The notes beneath the pieces were generated by a model, which was given only the letters and a program-made list of their open reading frames with translations, was not told the DNA's origin and did not search any database. From the NCBI GenBank assembly GCA_036346255.1, contig CM070620.1, forward strand, positions 13,876,671-13,940,670: 64,000 nucleotides of DNA, written 5' to 3'. Below are positions 47,595 through 57,910 of this stretch, piece after piece (position 1 is the stretch's first letter; each line of letters opens with the position of its first letter). The DNA comes from Ampelocalamus luodianensis (taxonomy: Eukaryota > Streptophyta > Magnoliopsida > Poales > Poaceae). The position numbers and the translations under genes are program-made.

Positions 47595-49948
47595 TGTAAC
47601 ACCCTAGCTCAACAAAGAGTCTAGAATGTCACCTATACATTTTTCACTCTAACTTTAAACTATAGTTACTTAATAATTCTAGGAACATGTGCTTGGATAG
47701 AAACCCACAATAGGTTACCTTTAAACAAACATAACAAGATAAATGTATTAAGGATAAATGTTCACACAACTTGGGACCTCGCGTCCAAGAACGCTCAGAG
47801 CCACGCACCCGAGAACGCCCGGATCCATCTGCCTAGAAACATTGATTAGCAGCAATACTAATAAATAATTAATTACTATAGCATATTCATAAATCATCAT
47901 CACTATGCGATCTAATATCACTCATGTTCCACATTATTAAGATAATGAAATCAATGTTCACTAAGCAAACTCTAGATATATGCACCAAGTCTCTGTAGCA
48001 ACTAAATAATGATAACTTCATGATTGATAGTCAAAAGCGTATGTGCTACTCCCATCCCATGCAAGTCGCTTCAATGATTACCTAAAAGAACAACAAAGCA
48101 AGGATGAGTCCAAGACTCAGTAAGTACATAATAGAACAATAAATATACAACTTATCATCTAGGTATATTATTAACATCACCATATTTTTATTAGTGCAAT
48201 GCAATTCTCCTCTTCATGCTCATATCTCATATCTCATATTTGCTCACCTCATATCTCATACCAGGTATAGCATAAGTGAACACCAGCACAATGTTCACCC
48301 TTTTATCAACCCGTCCTCCATAGAATCGGGGATCTCTCCACTCCCATGGAGTCCTACCAACATGGTAGATCTCACATGCCCACCTGAGGTGGTCTACATC
48401 ATTCATGACATGATTGTACATATAATGCAAGAATGCAATTTATTCCATTTATCCATTAACATGATCTATTATCATCATATTACCATCTTTGCCATGTCGT
48501 CATCATTATTATCATATCATCATCATGGTCCTATCATCATCATCATCATCATCATTATCATAACATTACAATAAGCATGGATAAAACATTTTAGGTATCA
48601 TGACAAATTAATCAGTAAAGACAAGTAACACACATACCGATGTACACCGCTCTACCATGCACTTACCATTTAGCCACGAAAAATAGAACGATATGAATGC
48701 AGCAAGAACCCGAACCAACAATCCCTGAACAAAGCCAATACTCACCTAAAGAACATGAAACAACAATACAAGAATATAAAGCAAATCAACATCGCTCCTA
48801 TGCGCAAACCCGACATAATTAACCCTCTTCACTGCACAACCCACCCATCGTCCTTGATCAAACAACCATAATTTCTAATTGAATCCAAACATATGAAACC
48901 ATATAAGTTCTGGAATCTACATAAAATTTCTATACTTTTCTAGTTATGCAAATTCCTTGATTAAGTTGTCTAAGCCCTCGTTTTGAACCCCGAAGGTCAA
49001 TATGAAACATTACCAAACAACAAGCTCAACAATTTTAGATCTATTTTCTACCACATAAAAAGTATGAAACTTTACCACTTTTGAAAACTATGAAAAATTT
49101 TCTATCTTTTCCTAGTTATGACCATAAATTAAACCGACCTTCTACTGTAAGTAATAAGACAAACAACATGATTGCTACCAACAACGATGAAATTTCGACA
49201 ACAAAGGTTCTCCCAAAGCCATAACTTTTACACCACTTAACCAAATTGAGTACTTTGTACTCTATAGAAAGATTAAACAAGAACCTACAACATTTATAAT
49301 ATGCAAAGCAATGAAACAGACATAGATACCCCAAAATTCCTTTGCAATGCTCAACAAAGACACTAAACATAAACATGCAATAACCAAGACACCAATTCTC
49401 ACTATCGATCTACTCTAAACTTTGATTAAATGACGTCAATCTAACATCATAGCAAAGGTTTCCATATCATTACCCTCAAATCGGATGACTGAGATGACCA
49501 AACACGAAATCTTAGTTTTCCTTCTTCTTCCTCGTTTCCATCTTCTCCCTTCTCGTTCCTTCTTCCTTCCTCTTCCTTGTTCCCTCCTTATTCTCCCCTC
49601 TACAGTCGGTAGTGTAGGCAGCAGCTGCACCAGCACAACAACAACAACAACGCTCGGCAAGGCAACAACAGTAGTGGTGGCTAGCGCGACAGGGTAGCCG
49701 TGGCAAATGGCGGCATGCGACAAGGCTAAGCAGGGGCTACAACGTCTAGGGAAGGGGCTAGGCTAAGGCGGCAGTTCGTCTAGGGTTTGGGACAAATCCC
49801 CATCCCCTTGCCTTATATGCGGGGCATCGGTACGCACGCCGAGTCCAACTTGGACTCGGTCGGCCTGGCCCAGCCCACATTCCCCCCTCTCTCTCTCTTT
49901 TCTTTCCCTTAAATCTTTTCTAGGCTTTTTAATAAACAAGATATTACA
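47595..49948 (-). mobile_element. Solo-LTR-like retrotransposon sequence, minus strand
   Basis: On the minus strand it starts tgtaatatcttg at 49948 and ends ctagggtgttaca at 47595, the TG...CA form of an LTR. A TATA-type catataaggc lies on the minus strand at about 49825-49815, and a gagtcttggactcatccttgc block, common in gypsy LTRs, lies near 48100-48120. Length ~2.35 kb, no coding domains. The flanks are tagga (47590-47594) and tagcc (49949-49953), which could be a decayed 5-bp duplication. An ATC/CAT trinucleotide run occurs at about 48530-48563. Confidence 0.6.
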
Positions 49949-49953
49949 TAGCC

Positions 49954-50105
49954 AGAACTAGCATCCGATATGTTTATATACACGCTGTTGCAAAATGAGA
50001 GGTATATTACTTTTGACTACGCACAACAAATAAGTAGAGTAAGGTTACTAACAGATGGAGAGCAATGAAAATGAAATGAATTATTGCCTTACATGCACAT
50101 TGATA
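49954..50105. other. Short AT-rich spacer
   Basis: No feature recognised. Confidence 0.4.
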
Positions 50106-50364
50106 CTCCCTGCATTCATAAAATGTGACCTTTTTTTATTTTTCAATGTCAATAAGATGTCACTTTGACCACTAAATTTTAATATCATATATTGGGAAAA
50201 GTTATAAAAGTATAATATTATGAAAGGAGTTTTATGACATTTACTCTTATCATTTTCATATATCCAAAGTTCCAAACTACATATTGTAGACAATATATTT
50301 GGTTAAAATTAATGACTTGGTTGCACGCATTATTCTAGGTGTCATTTTTTTTTACCGAAGGGAG
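50106..50364. mobile_element. Stowaway-type MITE
   Basis: The left end ctccctgcattc, preceded by TA, and the reverse complement of the right end ctcccttcggt, followed by TT (presumably TA mutated), are the CTCCCTYC-type tips of Stowaway elements. Inner arms with atgtgacc/atgacacc continue the inverted symmetry. 259 bp, AT-rich, non-coding. Confidence 0.82.
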
Positions 50365-50368
50365 TTCA

Positions 50369-50377
50369 TTGTTTTTA
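50369..50377. repeat. Left 9-bp target-site duplication of the MULE
   Basis: ttgttttta, identical to 51495-51503. A 9-bp duplication is diagnostic of Mutator-like elements. Confidence 0.92.
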
Positions 50378-51494
50378 GGAATAAGTCCACTTTACCCCCT
50401 AAACTATGGTCCGAGTCCAAAAAACACCCTGAACTACAAAATCGTTCACTTTACACCCCCCCAATTGTCAAAACCAGATCAAATTATACCCTAGGTTGGT
50501 TTTATTGGTGGTTTTAGCCATGTTGGCAACCACATCATTGGTTTTGGCTTACGTGACATATAAATCAACTATAGCAGATAAAAAGAAGTAAATTTTATAC
50601 ACGGATCCCACATATCAGCCCCATCTCTTTCTTCATTCCTCTTCTTCTCCTCACGCGCGCCCCTTCGGGCTAGCTCACCTTCGGCTCCGACCGCACAGAG
50701 GTTCCCCTGCTGCCGCCGAGCTCTCCTTGCGCGCGCCTTCGGCCGCCCTCATCCGGCCGACTTCGCGCCACCACCCTTCAAAGCAAGTGGTCGATCGACG
50801 CCGCCTCGCCTCGCACTGCGTTGGGCCACCTCCGCCTCGCACCACCTCGAGGCCGCCTTGCCGGATCCGCCTCCACCACCGCACGACCCCCCACCTCGGG
50901 CCCCCCTCGAGCGTGGACCCCTTAGTGCCACCACCTCTGGAGCCCCACCGCTTCATTGCCCTCACCTCCGATGTGTCGCGCCCTCGACGCCGACTTCGGG
51001 CCCCCTCGGGCGCGAACCCCCTCGGCGACTCCGCCCACCCTGGCCTCGCAGCACCACTTCACACCTTCGACGCCAACTTCAGGCCCCCTCGTCGTCTCCG
51101 ACTTTGGCCCCCTCGTCGTCGCCCCGCCTCCGGCTTGGGCCCCCTCCGGGGCACTCCTACCTTGCGGACCACCCTATGGCCGCCCCCTCGTGGCGAGTGG
51201 CGTGCTCTCGGTTTGGGCCCTCCGAGCTGTGTGACCCCATCGCGCCTGCTCCACCGCCTCGATCCACTTCCTCTGCTCATCCACCTCCTCTGGCCAAAGA
51301 AGAAGGGCATGAGTATGCCACATCAGCGCAACATGTACATGTGGATGACACGTCATCTAAAACCGGGGTGGTTTAGGGTGAGGGGGTGATTTGCTCTGAT
51401 TTCAATAATTGGGGGTGTAAAGTGAACGGTTTTGTAGTTGAAAGTGTTTTTTTGGACTCAGACCATAGTTTAAGGGGGTAAAGTGGACTATTCC
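50378..51494. mobile_element. Non-autonomous Mutator-like element, Pack-MULE candidate
   Basis: TIRs of about 110 bp: left ggaataagtccactttaccc and right (reverse complement) ggaatagtccactttaccc, continuing through ctaaactatggtc, gagtccaaaaaa and cgttcactttacaccccc with few differences. A 9-bp duplication flanks it. The AT-rich TIRs enclose a GC-rich core (about 50640-51370) with Pro/Arg/Ser-rich open frames on both strands, the largest 220 codons at 50727-51389. No transposase. A GC-rich core of this kind is typical of captured gene fragments in rice Pack-MULEs; the parent gene is not recognised, and the open frames are probably not proteins. Confidence 0.9.
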
Positions 51495-51503
51495 TTGTTT
51501 TTA
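51495..51503. repeat. Right 9-bp target-site duplication of the MULE
   Basis: ttgttttta, exact copy of 50369-50377. Confidence 0.92.
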
Positions 51504-51749
51504 ATAAAGCTGAAAAATCACCTTATGTTCCCTTGCAAAAGAAAAGAAAAAAAAAACACCTTATGTTACTGTAACTCTCTATTGCAAAAATCCATGCATA
51601 TAGAAGATGTACAATTAATGTCACATAATTATTTTATTGGCATAAGAAGTTTGGCAACTTTTGCTTGCCAAAATTTGGTTGGTTGCGTTGAATGGATTTT
51701 GACATGGATGTGTCGTTCACTTCTACAAAACAGGCTATAGTAGACACCC

Positions 51750-52095
51750 CATCACAGACGGGTTCATTTGGAACCGTCTGTGTTAGGTCTGTTGGGACGC
51801 GATTTGTACTGCCGGCCTATCACAGACCGTTCTTATTAGTAACCGTCTGTGATGGGCACATATCACATATGGTTCATGAACAGAACCGTCTGTGAAATAT
51901 CACAGACGGTTTACTAATAGAACCGCCCGTGATATTTCACAGACGGTTCTATTACTAAACCGTCTATGATAATCTCCCGTATCACAGATGGTTCATAAAT
52001 AGATTCGTATGTGAAATATCACGGACGGTTCTATTTAAAAATCGTCGGGGATATTTGTATATCACAGACGGTTCATAATAGAACCGTCTCTGATA
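51750..52095. repeat. Left subterminal repeat array of the CACTA element
   Basis: Repeated tcacagacggtt and its reverse complement aaccgtctgtga, often as inverted pairs, ending ~10 bases before the TATA box of the transposase gene. In En/Spm, subterminal 12-bp motifs of this kind bind TnpA; that role is inferred here. Confidence 0.93.
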
Positions 52096-52104
52096 TCCTC
52101 GTGC

Positions 52105-52112
52105 TATAAATA
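52105..52112 (+). promoter_or_regulatory. TATA box of the TNP2-type gene
   Basis: TATAAATA directly downstream of the left subterminal array and ~430 bases upstream of the first recognisable transposase codons. The GA-rich leader at 52180-52240 fits a 5' UTR. Confidence 0.7.
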
Positions 52113-52534
52113 CCTGGAGTACCCCCTGCCCATTCCCATTTGAGCCGCCACCCAGGTAAACGCCCACTGCACCGCCGACAGAGAGGGAGGGGAGCAGAAG
52201 GAGAGGAGAAAGGGAGGGAGAAGGAGAGAAATCTCAAGAGATTTGGTATTTTCGTCGTGAGCTCCGAGGGTAACAATCTATAACCCTTTAGAGCATCTGG
52301 AATTTACGTGCTTAATTAGTCGGGCTCAAATGGCTAGATTTGATGCTAGGAACCGATTCCACACGTGGAAGCCGCTATTCGGCAAAACTCTAGGAACCGA
52401 TGCAAACTTTTGCATCTGGATGCAAGTGAATAGAATAATATTTTTCATTGGGTGGTTAGCATATGCATTAAGTTCTGTGAGGGGGAAGGAAATGGAGAAA
52501 GAGAGCGGTTGAGAGAGATTTTATTAATCTAATT

Positions 52535-55500
52535 TGGCCGAAACTGGATGTATGGTATGAATCGTATGAGTCAAGAGTACATTAATGGCATGGTTGCTTT
52601 TAGAAGAGCCGCCGAGCAGGATATGTTGAAGAAGGGGATAAAATTTATGTACTATCCATGCATTGATTGCGGTAATCTGAAGATGTTTACCAACCCGGCG
52701 CAGATAGAAGCACACTTGATTCGAATGGGTTTCTAAAAAGGGTATACATGTTGGACCAGTCACGGTGAAGAGCAGATTACACAGGAAGTTAGTAATGAAG
52801 ACATCGCCGAGGAAGTCAACGATATGCCGGATGTAGACTGTGCTTTTGATGAGGATAGGTCATACGATGACAATCTAGATCAGATGCTACGCGATGCAGA
52901 AGAGACTACAGTGAGAGAGAGTTTTGTAAATTCGAGCGCTTAATGGAGGACTCGGTGAGACCTTTGTTCCCTAGCTGCAAGCCGGAATACACAAGGTTAT
53001 CAACCGTGATTGAACTGCTTAAATTAAAGGCAAGCAATGGTTGGTCCGATAAGAGTTTCACGACGTTGTTAGGTCTCCTAGCGGACATTCTTCCAGAGGG
53101 AAACGTGTTGCCCAACACCACCTACCAAGCAAAGAAGGTTCTTTGTCCATTGGGAATGGAAGTAGAAAGAATACATGCATGTCCAAATGATTGTATCCTC
53201 TATTATAAAGAGTATGCAGACATGCATGTATGTCCCATGTGCAAAGCATCCCGATACAAGCGTTAGAATACTGCTAGGTTGAAGCAAGGACCTCCTGCTA
53301 AGATGTTGTGGTATCTCGCCATGATCCCACGCTTAGCGCTTATTTGCGAACCCAAAGGAGGCAATATTGGTGCGTTGGCACTCGGAGGACAGTAAGAAAG
53401 ATGGAAAGCTAAGACACCCTGCTGATTCTGCTCAGTGGAGAAACTTCGATCGGAGCTTCGAAGAGTGGAGAACATAAGGTTAGGATTGAGTACATATGGA
53501 ATGATTCCTTTCGGTAACATGAGCAGCCGACATAGCACCTGGCCTGTGAATCTATGCATGTACAACCTTTCTCCTTGGCTGTGTATGAAGCGGAAGTACA
53601 TTTTGATGTCACTACTTATCCAAGGGCCGAAACAATCTGGGAATGATATTGATGTGTACCTAGCACCATTGCTGGAAGATCTTGTGACACCGTGGAATGA
53701 AGGGGCATGGTATGGGATGCGATAAACGAGAGAACTTCACTTTACACGCCATGTTGTTCTCGCACCATCAATGATTTTCCCGCCTTGGTAACCCGTCGCT
53801 TCAAATACAAAAGGAGTCAAAGCTTGTCCGACCGCTTAGATGCTACTGAGAGTGTATGGTTGAACAACTTGCGCAAAACTGTGTATATGCGTCACCGTAG
53901 GTTCCTCCCTAGGAGTCACCCATACCGTAAGATGAAGAAACAATTCGACGAAAATAAGGAGGACGGTTCAACTCCAAGAGATTTTAGAGGGAAAGATGTC
54001 TATGATATGGTTAAGGATATCGATGTTGTACTTGGGAAGGGACGTCAATTAAGAACCCCTCAGAAGAACGTCTGGAAGAAGCGGTCAATTTTCTAGGACT
54101 TGCCTTATCGGGAGCACTTAGAAGTTCGCCACTGCATCGACGTCATGCACGTGGAGAAGAATGTATGTGATAGCTTGATTGGTCTCTTACTGAACATTAG
54201 TGGCAAAACAAAGGATGGTGTTAACGCACGGCGTGACTTGGTCAATATGAACCTAAGGACCGAGTTAGCACCGCAAGAGATCGATACAGACGAACGCATT
54301 TTCCCCAGCCTTGCTACACTCGCCCAAGGCCGAGAGAAATGAACTATGCCGAGCTTGCATGGTGTGAAAGTCCCGCTCGTTACTCGCTAACATTAAGAAA
54401 CTTGTTTCTATGCAAGATTTGAAATTAATTGGTATGAAGTCGCATGATTGTTATGTGCTGATGACACAAATGCTTCCTGTTGCAATTAGGAGTATATCGC
54501 CGAACAAGGTCCGAGTCGCAATCCTGAGGCTGTGTTATTTCTTCAACTCAATTGCTCAGAAGTTCATCGATCCCCAAGGATTAGATGCTCTGTAGGCCGT
54601 GGTGGTGACGACTCTATGTCATCTTGAGATGTATTTCCCTCCGTCATTTTTTGATATCATGGTCCATCTCATTGTTCACCTTGTGAAAGAGATAAAGATA
54701 TGCGGCCCTATGTTCCTACGTCATATGTACCCGTTTGAGAGGTACATGGGAATTCTCAAGTCCTACGTATGGAATAGATCTCGACCGGAGGGCAGCATCA
54801 TCGAAGGTTATGCAACGGAAGAGGTCATCGAGTTCTGCGTCGACTACATGACTCATGAGGGGAGACTGGATGGTATCGGGACCATCGGAAGGAAATCAAT
54901 CACTCCCGATCTGGATACATACGCTCAAGCCCATTTCACGGTCTTGTAACATATTACCGAAGTGCCCTCGTACATCGACGAGCACAAAGACATGGTACGC
55001 CAACAGAATCCAAACCAGTCGGAGGTTTGGATCATGAGAGAGCACAACCGTCGGTTCAACGAATGGTTAAAGGTGCAAATCACTGGAAGGTCATCAAGTG
55101 ATGATACGCTGGTATGGTTGGCACAAGGGCCACAATTTACAATTGTCACATGGCAAGAATACGACATAAATGGGTACACATTTTATACGACGGCTTAGGA
55201 TAGGAAGAGCATAGTACAGAATAGCGGTGTTCGCATAGATGCATTCAGTACCGATGGGTTGAGGAGCTCCTACTATGGGCAAATAGAGGAGATATTGGAG
55301 CTCGACTACGTGCTTTTCAAGATCCCCCTATTTCGGTGCCGTTGGGTCCATCTCCCACAGGTGAAGGTTGACAAGTACGGCGTCACTACCGTGGACCTTG
55401 AACGTGTTGGATACAAAGACGAACCATTCGTACTGGCTAATCAAGTTGTTCAAGTCTTCTATATAACCGACCCGGCAAATAAGAAGCGCCGCGTAGTTCT

Positions 55501-55669
55501 TCATAGAAAAAGGAGGATTGTCGGAGTTGAGAATGTAGTGGACGAGGAAGAATACAATCAATTTGACGAGTTGCCTCCTTTCGGAGACGACATCAGGCTC
55601 GAGGAAGAACCCAGTGAGGAAGTTAGCTATATGCGCGCCGATCATCATGAAGGGCTATATTTTAATTAA
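52535..55669 (+). pseudogene. TNP2-type CACTA transposase, multiply broken
   Basis: Encoded the DNA-cutting transposase of the element. Recognisable in order: a transposase-associated domain (NWMYGMNRMSQEYINGMVAF, then YYPCIDCGN, IEAHLIRMGF, stop, KGYTCWTSHGE) at 52535-52775; a Cys-rich part with LKLKASNGWSDKSF, LPEGNVLPNTTYQAKK, IHACPNDCILYYKEY, HVCPMCKASRYKR to 53264; the Transposase_21 core with IRLGLSTYGMIPFGNMSSRHSTWPV, PWLCMKRKYILMSLLIQGPKQ and GNDIDVYLAPLLEDL at 53480-53700, YMRHRRFLPRSHPYR near 53900 and YREHLEVRHCIDVMHVEKNVC at 54100; a DUF4218-like part (PPSFFDIMVHLIVHLVKEI, PFERYMGILKSYVWNRSRPEGSIIEGYATEEVIEFC) to 54949; and a DUF4216-like tail (QVVQVFYITDPANKKRRVV) ending at TAA 55669. 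At least six stops or frameshifts separate these blocks. Confidence 0.93.
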
Positions 55670-55927
55670 GAATTTACTCCATTGTAATTAATTTATTACA
55701 TAACACATGTGTTATGGACTTGTAATCTCTCATATATTTTGATGTCAACGTGGAATTGCCATGTGTTAATGTGTAATGAACATGTCATCTTTGATATTGA
55801 TGTCAATGTGGACGTTCATCGTAACCGACAATTGGTTTCTGAAGTCAAATGTGTTATGAGCTTGTCATCATACTTGTCACCAGGTTTTGTCAGGATACCA
55901 CAGATTGTCAATAAGTTTTGTCAAGCT

Positions 55928-56304
55928 ATCACAGACGGTTCTATTATAGAACCGTCTGTGATAATGAATCACAGACGGTTCTAAGATATAACCGTCTGTG
56001 ATATCTTATCTCAGACAGTTATATTACAGAACCGTCTGTGATATCCTGACAAAACCTATTGGCAATCTGTGATATGAGTTTATCACAGACGGTTCTATAA
56101 AGGAATCGTCTGTGATATGTTCCATATCACAGACGGTTTTAGAATAGAACCGTCTGTGATATATCATAGACGGTTGTAGATATATCACAGACAGTTTCTT
56201 ACTACAACCGTCTGTGATATGGAATGTATCACAGATGGTTATTATGGAGAACCGTCTGTCATTCCTTATCACAGAAGGTTCTATTCAATAATCGTCTGTG
56301 ATAG
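55928..56304. repeat. Internal array of the CACTA subterminal motif
   Basis: More than ten copies of cacagacggtt / aaccgtctgtg in alternating orientation, many as inverted pairs around short tatt-type spacers. It lies between the transposase stop codon (55669) and the TATA-like box of the second gene. The copies are better preserved than those of the right end. Confidence 0.93.
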
Positions 56305-56309
56305 CCTCT

Positions 56310-56317
56310 TTATAAGG
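56310..56317 (+). promoter_or_regulatory. TATA-like box of the second CACTA gene
   Basis: TTATAAGG six bases after the internal array, the same array-then-TATA arrangement as at 52095-52112. A ctagggttttgctc leader-like segment follows. Confidence 0.6.
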
Positions 56318-56327
56318 TGGGAACCGC

Positions 56328-56663
56328 TAGGGTTTTGCTCTTACTCGTCACTTCCTCTCCCACACCCCTTAGCTCTTGCGCGCTCTTTTGCCTCCTCTAG
56401 GGCTCGCCCGTTCACCGCCGCCTCCGACCTCGACATTGCCGCCCCCGACCTCGGCGCCGCCGCTCCCGACCTCGGCGCCCCCGACCTCGGCACCCCCGAC
56501 ACTGGCGCCCCCGACCTCGCTGCCCCCGACCTCGGCGCCTCTGACACTGCCCCCTCCGACCTCAGCGCCGCCGCTCCCGACCTTGGCACCCCCGACACCG
56601 CCACCTCCGACCTCGGCGCCCGACACTAGGGTTTTGCTCTTACTCGTCACTTCCTCTCCCTCG
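56328..56663. repeat. 35-bp direct repeat flanking a GC-rich repeat block
   Basis: ctagggttttgctcttact, continuing to cttcctctccc, occurs at about 56329 and again at about 56628. Between them, 56430-56625 consists of imperfect copies of a cccgacctcggcgcc unit, which produces Pro/Ala/Asp or Gly-rich frames on both strands that are unlikely to be proteins. Confidence 0.85.
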
Positions 56664-56669
56664 CGCCTC

Positions 56670-56788
56670 CCTTTCTCTGTGATGGGTTCTGTTGATGCTC
56701 TGTGATGCTTTGTGATGGGCTCTGTTGATGCTCTGTGATGGGCTCTGTTGATACTCTGTGATGGGTTCTGATGATGCTCTGTTGATGT
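56670..56788. repeat. Short tandem repeats of a ~22-bp unit
   Basis: About five copies of tgtgatgggctctgttgatg with variants, directly upstream of the 150-bp repeats. Confidence 0.85.
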
Positions 56789-57242
56789 TCTGTGATGATA
56801 GTGGAAATCTGAAATCTTGTAGATAATTACAAACAGACTTGAGCTTAACCATATTTCTTTATATGATCAGTTATAATTAGTAGCCTTTATACTCTTTGTT
56901 TTCAGTTATAACGGAATTAAGATTACACTTGTATGTTTTCTGTGATGATAGTCGAAATCTGAAATCAAATAGATGATTAGAAACAAGACTTGAGCTTAAG
57001 CATATTGCTTTATATGGTCAGTTATAATTAATAGCCTTTATACTCTTTGTTTTCAGTTATAGCGGAATTAAGATTACACTTGTATGTTCTCTGTGATGAT
57101 AGTCGAAATCTGAAATCAAATAGATAATTAGAAACAAGACTTGAGCTTAAGCATATTGCTTTATATGGTCAGTTATAATTAGTAGTCTTTATACTCTTTG
57201 TTTTCAGTTATAGCGGAATTAAGATTACACTTGTATGTTCTG
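56789..57242. repeat. Three tandem 150-bp repeats in the second-gene leader/intron
   Basis: Copies start at about 56791, 56941 and 57092 with tgtgatgatagt, run through ctgaaatc, gacttgagcttaa, gtcagttataatt and ttttcagttata, and end at attacacttgtatgtt. Each carries ttgttttcag/tta, which resembles a 3' splice site. Confidence 0.93.
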
Positions 57243-57636
57243 TGAGATATTTGTATTTCTATTCTCAATCTGTCAATTAGGCTTATTGTTGATATGAATT
57301 TGTGAATTATTTTGAAGGCATGTGATTAGATGTTATGTTTACATAATGCTTTATGTGTTGTAGTTTGAGCTCAAGATCTGTTTTATAATTATCAAAATTG
57401 ATTGGTGAAGAGATTTTGACAGAGGACTGAGATTGCAAAGACTATGTCTTATGCAATTTGTCAACTGAGAGCAATCGAGCAATCTTATTTGCTTAGCTTC
57501 ATGTTGTTTTTAGTTGTTCTCATAATGAATATGTTTTTAGTTGTTCTTATTACTTGATTCTATTTTGTTTCTATGTCTTCATTATAGGCTAGTCTTCTGT
57601 ACATGAAGTATTAAACCTTTGCTTAGCATTTCTTCG

Positions 57637-57725
57637 TCGATCCTGACACACTTGAGTGTACCTTTGCTTCATGCCAATCCTCCATGGCATGAAGCAAATG
57701 GTACACTCCAGTGTGTCGGGCTCGA
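57637..57725. ncRNA. Candidate miRNA/siRNA foldback inside the CACTA element
   Basis: Arms 57637-57676 and 57685-57725 pair almost completely around an 8-nt loop: 36 Watson-Crick pairs, one G-U, two mismatches and one single-base bulge by hand count. Arm landmarks are gacacactt/gacacactg, gagtgtacc and tttgcttcatgcca. Length and near-perfect pairing fit a young plant pre-miRNA or a DCL-processed hairpin. Rice CACTA elements are known to host miR820; I cannot tell whether this hairpin is related. It lies in the leader/intron of the second gene, on its plus strand. Confidence 0.5.
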
Positions 57726-57910
57726 TGATGTAGGCTTGGGCAAAGATGTGCATATTGTTCCTTTTAAATGACTTAAGTGATTTTCTTAGTCTTATGACTA
57801 TTGTGTCATTTAATTGGTTAGGGAACTATGCTTTATTCATAATGATCTATGTTGGAATTAATTATTGTTACATATTTATGCATATAAATTATATAGATAG
57901 CAAGTGTTTA

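Noticed and set aside
50727..51389. 220-codon frame inside the MULE core
   Set aside because: Pro/Arg/Ser-rich in GC-rich DNA with other frames also open; runs into the right TIR. More likely captured non-protein sequence.
55928..56304. CRISPR-like appearance of regularly repeated short motifs
   Set aside because: The repeats alternate in orientation, vary in spacing and match the CACTA subterminal motif; this is a plant nuclear genome.
56219..56705. Pro/Ala/Asp- and Gly-rich frames in the CACTA element
   Set aside because: They arise from the cccgacctcggcgcc repeat block and begin inside the subterminal-motif array.
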